A stretch of DNA of 64,000 nucleotides from Subdoligranulum variabile. GTDB taxonomy: Bacteria > Bacillota > Clostridia > Oscillospirales > Ruminococcaceae. The stretch lies in contig NZ_CP102293.1 in NCBI RefSeq assembly GCF_025152575.1, positions 434,001-498,000 on the forward strand. The letters are read 5' to 3'. Below, piece after piece: positions 58,501-64,000 of this stretch; the first letter of the stretch is position 1, and each line of letters starts with the position of its first letter. Below the pieces are notes generated by a model. That model had not been told where the DNA came from, searched no databases, and saw only the letters and a list, made by a program, of their open reading frames with translations. A program made the translations under genes and the position numbers.

Positions 58501-58951
58501 GGAATTTCTTCAACAGCTGCTGCGGCACCTTGATCTGCCGTTCCCGCTGCGGGTCGGCGTAACTCTCGGTACCGAAATCAAACACCGCTTCGCTGTGTGC
58601 CAGCGGCTGCAGCAGATTTCCCAGCAGACGGCCGGTGGTCTCATCCACCGCCACCAGCAGCTTTCGCTTTTGCAGCAGCAGGTCCAGCGTTGCCTGGGCC
58701 AGGCTTGTCTCGCCGGTGGCAAAGACATCGTCACCGAATTTGGCACGGAGTCTTTGCACCCATTTATCACAGTATTGTTCGGCCATCCCACGGTTAGGCG
58801 CACTTACCTGGACGCAGACGGCAAATTCGCCGTCCCGCTCCAGCAAACGCAGCCCCGGACAGCCGTCGTCACGGATCTGCCGCAGCACAGCCGACACTTC
58901 GGCCGCAGTGGGGCCGAATACGCGCAGAATTTTGAGTTGTGTGTTGACCAT
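55583..58951 (-). CDS. Membrane-anchored SpoIID/LytB protein with CinA-like N-terminus
   Basis: The 1122-residue protein has four parts. Residues about 1-185 resemble the KH and amidohydrolase domains of CinA but carry VDETTG (about 97-102) instead of AESCTGG, so the catalytic Ser is gone. A low-complexity region of about 270 residues follows. Then come a basic stretch and a single membrane helix near 469-489 (LVVIVLLLLVGAGALWWFF). The outer part has an Ala/Ser/Thr linker and ends in a SpoIID/LytB lytic domain (about 864-1122, with AMVAQNELGPNAP and GYGHGCGMSQWGAIGYAQN). SpoIID cleaves denuded glycan strands. It is downstream of cinA on the same strand. Confidence 0.88.
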   Translation of the reverse strand: MVNTQLKILRVFGPTAAEVSAVLRQIRDDGCPGLRLLERDGEFAVCVQVSAPNRGMAEQYCDKWVQRLRAKFGDDVFATGETSLAQATLDLLLQKRKLLVAVDETTGRLLGNLLQPLAHSEAVFDFGTESYADPQRERQIKVPQQLLKKFPGDVVQAAAGRAVSAMQVTGADYAAAYMPATVGQCPFVLICDRHGAAACALPPELTDAAIGNQILDLLRRRMQGLRLTDSCITFRPGREHPLLLVSEAGRERGNTVRFSLRRRTPATQDADHTADFEPMMDFNTADPVMPPPHTTRQRTATAAPTGTIQFETDLDPMAETNTDPMNIRTAGPQAATASRRRRTQETESYDTPLYQTERREPAPSLLDDEIPDFSAEIDPAALAAAQAADEADAAAGRTTTAEDFSKAATRLFSEEDEAELAAAQTRRRPGKTEAAAPARPETPGAASIKNRSLAMIERTERRRKRTATIFLVVIVLLLLVGAGALWWFFRNDLGTRPASKNYGTTVYDETVESYLANALEKRPGAVGYLGWPGLDGTLVYAAGTEPQTKENASPTVLTRFATASNLDQPTPGNTVLECTGDTYAVLAQEDVIKENSGFTLYLQNGTYRFKVVSVYYLDPTEEGEGAFDLYGSTDLSNYYDYLSFVAGIQARSLWQTNVEIGDESHFLTLTSATSEEGVLLCVTGRLIGADEAAALDGASITATEEPLLTALQYQRKDQPMPAVSSLLSASVDRYAQQSAASSASRNSGTQGEEESSGTDLDSQIAAMQSQTDAILASTDKLLAGLTDVAGSGNASESDLNQGAEGGLPEQTVTVDQVAASPTPEPTEVPASDSASSEGGDSASTDSGNSSSSGETINVTMNGTAQTMDLVQCLAMVAQNELGPNAPAEAYKAQCVATHCWILSQSGYPSVAGTTPGATALAAAQEVARVLITYNGQVCFTPYFASASTGTASAADVWGNDRPWLQAVDSPYDQSVATNWNTNGNSSGTARFSRQTLQDRIQSELGIDLSGVDPNNWFKIVSANQYGWVAKIQVGPDGNSQTVSGRWFRENLLARQSVDGRSLRSQCFTVSYDAGVDCFIFDVYGYGHGCGMSQWGAIGYAQNGWGYQDILLHYYPGTTITTY

Positions 58952-58972
58952 GATGTGCCTTTCTTTCCGTAC

Positions 58973-60274
58973 TCAGATATTGCTCTCTTCAGGCGGGGTT
59001 TGGGGCGTGACCGCCATGCCGTCCGGCACCGGGAGCCCCAGAGCCATCCGACGCAGCAGGTCCAGCGCATACAGCGCCGCCCTGGTGCGGATGATGCTGC
59101 GCTCATGATAGCCGCCCAGAGCCAGCCGCAGCAGCCAGCCGGTGTTGGCACGGGCATCGGCACCCGCCAGATAGACTGTGCCTACCGGCTTGCCGGGCAG
59201 CGCCCCGCCGGGGCCTGCCAGACCGGTGATGCCCACCGCCAGTTCGGCCCCCGAAGCCCGGGCAGCACCGAAGGCCATGGCCACCGCCACCGGCCCGGAC
59301 ACCACATTGTACCGCTCGATCAGGGCGGCGTCCACACCCAGCAGCCTCTGCTTGGCGGCCTCGGCGTAGGTGACGAAACCATAGCCGAAGACCTCGCTGG
59401 ATCCCGGCACATTGGTCAGCCGTTCGGCGATCATACCGCCGGTGCAGCTTTCCGCTGTAGCCGCATGCAGCCCTTTTTCCCGCAGGACGCGCACCACCGT
59501 GTATTCCAGCGCCGGCACATCCACATCGTAGGCAGCATCGCCGAGGATGTCCCGGAATTTTTGCAGATACGCATTGCAGGCGCGCTCCGCCGCCTCAGCA
59601 GTGGCTTCCCGCGCCGTGACCCGGATCTCGCTCTCCCCTGTCTTGCAGTAGATGGCCGCCGTGGGGTTGGTGCTTTCAAACAGCGGGGCCACCTTGGTGG
59701 CAATGCTGCTTTCCCCGCCGAGGACCCGCAGCGTGCGGGAATGGATGGTGCAGTTCTGACGCTTCTGCAGCGCTGGGCGGACTTGCTCGGTCCACATGGC
59801 TTTCATTTCCCGGGGAACACCGGGCATCAGCACGGCGCAGTGTCCCTGGCTGTCCTCAAACCAGGCCCCTGGTGCCGTACCGTGGTCGTTGGGAATCTTA
59901 TGCCCGTGGGTGGGCACCATCGCCTGCTTGCGGTTGTTGGGGGTGGGAGTGCGGTTGGTGCGGGCAAAAAATGCCAGAATCTTATCCCATTCTTCCTCAT
60001 CAAAATGCAGCGTGTCCCCGAAAGCCTCAGCCACCGTCTCCTTGGTGAGGTCATCCTCGGTGGGGCCCAGACCGCCGGAAAACACCAGCAGATCGCTGCG
60101 CCGGCACGCCTGACGCACCAGTTCCCGCAGCCGCTCGGGGTTGTCACCGATGACATGCTCATGCAAAACACTGATACCCAGTTCCGCCAGTTCCCGGCTC
60201 AGAAACTGGGCATTGGTGTTGAGAATGTCTCCCAACAGCAGTTCCGTGCCCACACAAATGATTTCTGCAGTCAC
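58973..60274 (-). CDS. cinA: CinA, competence/damage-inducible protein
   Basis: The 433-residue protein has the N-terminal molybdopterin-binding-like domain (VGTELLLGDILNTNAQFL, later FSGGLGPTEDDLTKE), a KH-type domain (RVLGGESSIATKVAPLFE, near residue 178) and the C-terminal nicotinamide nucleotide amidase with intact AESCTGG (near residue 273) and VGITGLAGPGG. It recycles NMN to NaMN. It overlaps thiI by four bases. Confidence 0.95.
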   Translation of the reverse strand: MTAEIICVGTELLLGDILNTNAQFLSRELAELGISVLHEHVIGDNPERLRELVRQACRRSDLLVFSGGLGPTEDDLTKETVAEAFGDTLHFDEEEWDKILAFFARTNRTPTPNNRKQAMVPTHGHKIPNDHGTAPGAWFEDSQGHCAVLMPGVPREMKAMWTEQVRPALQKRQNCTIHSRTLRVLGGESSIATKVAPLFESTNPTAAIYCKTGESEIRVTAREATAEAAERACNAYLQKFRDILGDAAYDVDVPALEYTVVRVLREKGLHAATAESCTGGMIAERLTNVPGSSEVFGYGFVTYAEAAKQRLLGVDAALIERYNVVSGPVAVAMAFGAARASGAELAVGITGLAGPGGALPGKPVGTVYLAGADARANTGWLLRLALGGYHERSIIRTRAALYALDLLRRMALGLPVPDGMAVTPQTPPEESNI

Positions 60275-61464
60275 AGCAAATCATCCTCTCCCATACGAAT
60301 GGCGATTTTTTCCACACCGTCAGCTGCCTCGGTCTCCAGAGCCCGCAGTTCGGGCATTCCTTCCTCCGCCGCCAGAATCTCGGCCAGTGTGGGGTTGGTC
60401 TTGGGATGGGGCGGCGTAAAGATTGTGCAGCAATCCTCATAAGGTTCGATGGAAGTGTCAAAGGTGCCGATCTTGCGGGAAAGGGCAATGATCTCAGTCT
60501 TGTCCATTCCGATGCAGGGGCGCAGCACCGGCAGGTCCTGCGCCTCGTCGGTGCAGACCAGCGCCGCCATCGTCTGGCTGGCCACCTGGGCCAGGCTTTC
60601 TCCGGTGATGAGTGCCTGGAGCTCCAGATTTTTGGCAACCTGGTTGGCGATGCGCAGCATGCTGCGGCGCATGAGAACCGTGAACAGCACATCAGGCGCA
60701 TGATCGCGGATATATTCCTGGGGCTTGGTGTAGGGCACGACGAACAGCGTGCAGTTGCCGGTGTATTCCACCAGTTCCTTCGCCAGTTTCTGCACCTTGA
60801 GTTTGGCGCGCAGGCTGGTATAGGGCGGGCTGGCAAAATGAATATGATGCAAGGCCAGTCCGCGGCGCGCCATGCACCAGGCTGCCACGGGGCTGTCAAT
60901 GCCGCCGGACAGCAGGTTCAGTGCCCGGCCGCTGGTGCCCACCGGCAAACCGCCGGCCGCTTCCACCTTGGGGCCGTGGACGTAGGCGGCATGGTCCCGG
61001 ATCTCCACCATGATCTCCAGCTGGGGATGGTGCACATCCACCCGCAGATGATGGTGCTTGTCCAGCAGATAAGCCCCCAGCTCCCGGCAGATTTCCGGGC
61101 TCTTCATGGGATAGGACTTGTCGGCGCGCTTGGCTTCCACCTTGAAGGTGCGCAGCCCCCGCAGCGTCTGGCCCAGGTAGGCTTCCGCCGTCTCGCAGAT
61201 GGCGGAAAATTCCTTGCCGCATTCCACGGCACGGCTCATCTTGACGATGCCGAACACCCGGGATACCCGACGGAACGCTTCGTCCATATCCAGGTCGTCC
61301 TCCAGCGGTTCGATAAAAACCGTGCTCTGGGCCTGGTATACTTTGAACTTGCCCAACGGCTCCAGCCGCCAGCGGATGATCTTGGCAAGCCGCGCTTCAA
61401 ACTTGCCGCGGTTGAGACCTTTGAGGGTCATTTCGCCCTGATAGGCCAGGATGATCTCTTTCAT
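60271..61464 (-). CDS. thiI: tRNA 4-thiouridine synthase ThiI
   Basis: The 397-residue protein has an NFLD/THUMP domain and the PP-loop adenylation motif SGGIDSPVAAW. YEDCCTIFTPPHP near the end is characteristic. The rhodanese domain is absent, as in most Firmicutes, so sulfur comes from a partner desulfurase, encoded directly upstream. It makes 4-thiouridine at tRNA position 8. Confidence 0.95.
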   Translation of the reverse strand: MKEIILAYQGEMTLKGLNRGKFEARLAKIIRWRLEPLGKFKVYQAQSTVFIEPLEDDLDMDEAFRRVSRVFGIVKMSRAVECGKEFSAICETAEAYLGQTLRGLRTFKVEAKRADKSYPMKSPEICRELGAYLLDKHHHLRVDVHHPQLEIMVEIRDHAAYVHGPKVEAAGGLPVGTSGRALNLLSGGIDSPVAAWCMARRGLALHHIHFASPPYTSLRAKLKVQKLAKELVEYTGNCTLFVVPYTKPQEYIRDHAPDVLFTVLMRRSMLRIANQVAKNLELQALITGESLAQVASQTMAALVCTDEAQDLPVLRPCIGMDKTEIIALSRKIGTFDTSIEPYEDCCTIFTPPHPKTNPTLAEILAAEEGMPELRALETEAADGVEKIAIRMGEDDLL

Positions 61465-61482
61465 AGGGTATTGCCTTTCATA

Positions 61483-62640
61483 TCAGATATGCTGCAGACT
61501 CTGCAGACCGTTCTTCAGGCCGTCCAGCAGTGCGTCCACGTCTTCGTCGGTGTTGTCGGCACAGAAGCTGACCCGCAGCGCTGTGTGGATGATCCGCTCG
61601 TCACAGCCCATGGCCTCCAGCGTATGGCTGGGGTCGCCCTTGTCGCAGGCGCTGCCGCCCGACACCAGAACCCCGCGGGTATTCAGGTAGTTGATGAAGG
61701 TCTGGCTGTTGATGCAGCCGGTGGAGAAATTCAGCACTTCGGGCACCGCATCCGCCGGGGAGTTGATGGTGATGCCGGGCAGCGCGGCCAGCCCCTCCCG
61801 CAGACGGCGGTTGAGGGACTCGATCTGCTTGGCCCGGGTACGCATCCCCTGGTATCCTTTTGCCGCCGCGAGTCCCAGCCCCACAATATAGGGCGTATTC
61901 TCGGTGCCGGGACGCAGTCCCCGCTCCTGATGACCGCCGCAGTAGGGCGGGCGCAGCGTCTGGCGCTGGCTGTCCCGGATGAAGAGCGCCCCGATGCCTT
62001 TGGGCGCGTGGATCTTGTGGCCGGATACTGCCAGCGTATCCACCCCGGCCCACTTCTGCAGGTCGATGGGAAGGCGCAGCCACGCCTGCACCGCATCCAC
62101 ATGGAAATGGGTACGGCTGTTGCGCGCCTTGATCCCCGCCGCCAGGGCCGCAATGTCCTGTACGGCACCGGTCTCGTTGTTCACCGCCATGCAGGAGGCC
62201 AGTACGGTATTCTTGTCCACCGCGGCCAGGAACTTCCCCGTATCCAGATGTCCGTCGGCCTCAGGCAGGATTTCCACTACCTCAAAGCCCTCGTTTTTCA
62301 GCGCGCGCGCCGCAAGCTGCACGCTGGGGTGTTCGAACCCGGACACCACCACTTTGTTGCCCCACTGCCGCCGGGGCATCGCCGCACCCCAGATTGCCAT
62401 ATTGTTTCCCTCGGTGCCGCAGCCGGTGAAGTAGATCTCATCGCTGCGGCAGTGCAGCGTCTTGGCAATACGGGCCCGGGCGTTTTCGATGCCGTCCTGT
62501 GCAGCCACCGCCGGGTCGTAGAGGCTGCTGGGATTGGCCCACAGTTCCACCAGCGCATCGTGGATGACCTCGGTCACCGCCGGGTCGATGCGGGTGGTTG
62601 CGGCATTGTCCAGATAATGAAGCTGAGGGTCGGAAAGCAT
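61483..62640 (-). CDS. Cysteine desulfurase (NifS/IscS-like)
   Basis: The 385-residue PLP enzyme has LDNAATTRIDPAV, the PLP lysine in SGHKIHAPKGIGALF, the motif RPGTEN and the catalytic Cys loop SGGSACDKGDPSH. It takes sulfur from cysteine and probably hands it to ThiI, with which it forms an operon (18-base gap). Confidence 0.94.
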   Translation of the reverse strand: MLSDPQLHYLDNAATTRIDPAVTEVIHDALVELWANPSSLYDPAVAAQDGIENARARIAKTLHCRSDEIYFTGCGTEGNNMAIWGAAMPRRQWGNKVVVSGFEHPSVQLAARALKNEGFEVVEILPEADGHLDTGKFLAAVDKNTVLASCMAVNNETGAVQDIAALAAGIKARNSRTHFHVDAVQAWLRLPIDLQKWAGVDTLAVSGHKIHAPKGIGALFIRDSQRQTLRPPYCGGHQERGLRPGTENTPYIVGLGLAAAKGYQGMRTRAKQIESLNRRLREGLAALPGITINSPADAVPEVLNFSTGCINSQTFINYLNTRGVLVSGGSACDKGDPSHTLEAMGCDERIIHTALRVSFCADNTDEDVDALLDGLKNGLQSLQHI

Positions 62641-62748
62641 ACTGATTCCTCACATTTTTGCACAAAATTATACAGGATAAATTATACACGCCCGACGTCC
62701 GAAAAACAACCGCCCCCGCAAAATTTTTTCCGCTTTTTGGCACAGAAA

Positions 62749-62781
62749 TGCCGCGGAACGGCGCAGCACCGTCCCGCGGCA
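62749..62781 (-). terminator. Terminator of the aldo/keto reductase gene
   Basis: TGCCGCGG pairs with CCGCGGCA, with inner ACGG/CCGT, just after the stop on the minus strand. TTTCTG follows. Confidence 0.65.
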
Positions 62782-62792
62782 AAAATGTACGT

Positions 62793-63806
62793 TTATTCGC
62801 CGAAATCTTCTGCAGCCTTCTTCATCATGCTGCGAATGGGCAGATTGTAGGGGCAGCGGGTCTCACAGGCACCGCACTGCACACAGGCGCTTGCCTTGAC
62901 CTGGAGGGTCGCGTACCGCGCCCGTCCCCAGTCTGCCAGACCGTAGCGGTTGAGATACCCCTGGAAGAGAAAAACGTTGGGAATGGAGATGCCCACCGTG
63001 CAGGGAGCACAGTAGTTGCACCGCCGGCAGAACTGGGTCCCCAGCGCATCCCGCACCTTCTGGCAGGCAGCCTGTTCCTCCTCGGTCAGCGGCGCGACGT
63101 TCTCCGCTCCTTTGACGTTGCCTTCCAGTTCCTCAACAGCCGCCATACCGGGGATGGCCACTGTGACGTCGGGGTTGGACAGCACGTACCGCAAGGCCAG
63201 ACGCCCATCCTCAATGGCACCGCCTGCCAGCGGCTTCATATCAATGAAACCTTTGCCGGCTTCGGCACAGCGCCGGATGAGCTCTGCCCCCTGCTGCTCC
63301 ACAATGTTGTACGGGAACATGATGGTTTCGATCTCCGGCACCGCCAGAGCAGCCTCAAACACCGCCGCCAGATGGGCGGTCAGGCCGATATGCCCCACCA
63401 CACCTTTGGCCTTGGCTTCCAGCAGCGCCTCCATCGAACCGCCGGGCGCCAGGATCTTTTTCAGGTCCTCCATGCTAGGATTGTGGAACTGATACAGTTC
63501 AATATGGTCGGTGCGCAGGTTGGCAAGGCTGGCGGCCAGCTCCGCTTCCATGTCAGCCTTGGTCAGCGCGCGGCACTTGGTGGCCAGCACAAAGGAATCC
63601 CGAAGTCCCAGCTCTTCCAGGGACTGACCGATCCAGCTTTCGCTGACGGTGTAGGCACGGGCGGTATCGATATAATTGATGCCCGCCTCATGGGCCGCCT
63701 TGAGCAACGCCCGGGTGCCGGGCTGGTCAATGCGCTGGATGGGAATGCCGCCGAATCCCAGCCGGGAAATCTTCAGACCGGTCTGGCCCAACTGTACATA
63801 TTGCAT
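62793..63806 (-). CDS. Aldo/keto reductase with C-terminal ferredoxin domain
   Basis: The 337-residue protein has an AKR barrel (GFGGIPIQRID, YIDTARAYTVSESWIG with catalytic Asp/Tyr, and VLATKCRALTKADME) followed by a cysteine-rich end (CRRCNYCAPC and CVQCGACETRCPYNLP) for iron-sulfur clusters. This group is common in anaerobes. Substrate unknown. An AT-rich promoter region (TATAAT in the upstream minus strand) precedes it. Confidence 0.92.
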   Translation of the reverse strand: MQYVQLGQTGLKISRLGFGGIPIQRIDQPGTRALLKAAHEAGINYIDTARAYTVSESWIGQSLEELGLRDSFVLATKCRALTKADMEAELAASLANLRTDHIELYQFHNPSMEDLKKILAPGGSMEALLEAKAKGVVGHIGLTAHLAAVFEAALAVPEIETIMFPYNIVEQQGAELIRRCAEAGKGFIDMKPLAGGAIEDGRLALRYVLSNPDVTVAIPGMAAVEELEGNVKGAENVAPLTEEEQAACQKVRDALGTQFCRRCNYCAPCTVGISIPNVFLFQGYLNRYGLADWGRARYATLQVKASACVQCGACETRCPYNLPIRSMMKKAAEDFGE

Positions 63807-63891
63807 ACGATTCGCCTCTTTTTGCAGTTTTTGCTCACGTTTGTATTATAGCAAATTTCCCGCGGAATTCCAGTCCCCATGCAGCTTTTGA

Positions 63892-63931
63892 TTGACAAAA
63901 CCGTACAGGTGCGATACGATTACAGCTGTAA
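63892..63931 (+). promoter_or_regulatory. Promoter with BlaI/CopY-like operator for the gene at the window edge
   Basis: TTGACA (63892), a 17-base spacer and TACGAT (63915) are followed by the palindrome TTACAGCTGTAA (63920-63931), which fits TACANNTGTA. CGGAGGAATACTGCC leads to an ATG at 63998, the first codon of a gene that leaves the window. BlaI/MecI/CopY family repressors often control their own gene this way. Confidence 0.7.
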
Positions 63932-64000
63932 TGTATTATGATATAATAATAGTGTAGAAATCGTATAAACACCAGACTACAACGGAGGAATACTGCCATG

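Overview
The window is chromosomal DNA from a fairly GC-rich, anaerobic, gut-type Clostridia (Oscillospiraceae, in the Faecalibacterium/Gemmiger/Subdoligranulum neighbourhood by inference). Support comes from a complete rnfCDGEAB Rnf complex operon, a flavodiiron protein, PTS and GH36/GH32 sugar genes, Gram-positive style ribosome binding sites, PadR/TetR/AraC regulators and a 32 kb Clostridial siphophage-type prophage. No 16S gene is present, so the genus is inference.

Left chromosomal arm (1-21.5 kb): the end of a WG-repeat/SH3 protein, galT, tRNA-Ala, a TetR repressor with the membrane protein it probably controls, a raffinose/sucrose operon (GH32, PTS EIIBC, GH36) divergent from an AraC regulator, an in-frame deletion remnant of an ABC transporter, tRNA-Val, a flavodiiron protein, the rnf operon, a small membrane peptide gene, a PepV-like dipeptidase, a PadR/DUF1700 pair and two tRNA-Ser genes.

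Prophage (21565-53622): integrated at the 3' end of tRNA-Ser(GCT), bounded by a 61 bp direct repeat. Order: tyrosine integrase, DUF4236-HIRAN membrane protein, XRE repressor, small early genes, a recombination block (Rad52-like, NinB-like and HNH-like proteins), SSB, a replication organizer with iterons inside its own gene, DnaB helicase, ParA, a ParB-like protein, a late regulator, a noncoding stretch with two tRNAs, HNH nuclease, TerS/TerL, portal, protease, HK97-fold capsid, connectors, tail tube, gpG/gpGT frameshift chaperone, a short tape measure, tail and receptor-binding proteins, M23 endolysin and holin. Seven copies of the 17 bp palindrome GTGTCCANNNTGGACAC are scattered along the element. 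They are candidate centromere (parS-like) sites for the phage ParA/ParB pair, and this is the main candidate for an undescribed system here. The same TGTCC core recurs in the iterons and in a 10 bp phased repeat at the end of the late regulator gene.

Right chromosomal arm (53.7-64 kb): a Pro/Thr-rich secreted or membrane protein, type I asparaginase, a very unusual SpoIID protein, cinA, thiI, a cysteine desulfurase and a ferredoxin-type aldo/keto reductase. The SpoIID protein carries an N-terminal region that looks like a catalytically dead copy of the KH and amidohydrolase domains of the neighbouring CinA. ThiI and the desulfurase form a sulfur-relay pair for tRNA thiolation or thiamine. The window ends at a promoter with a BlaI/CopY-type operator that closely resembles the promoter in front of the ABC remnant 53 kb away.
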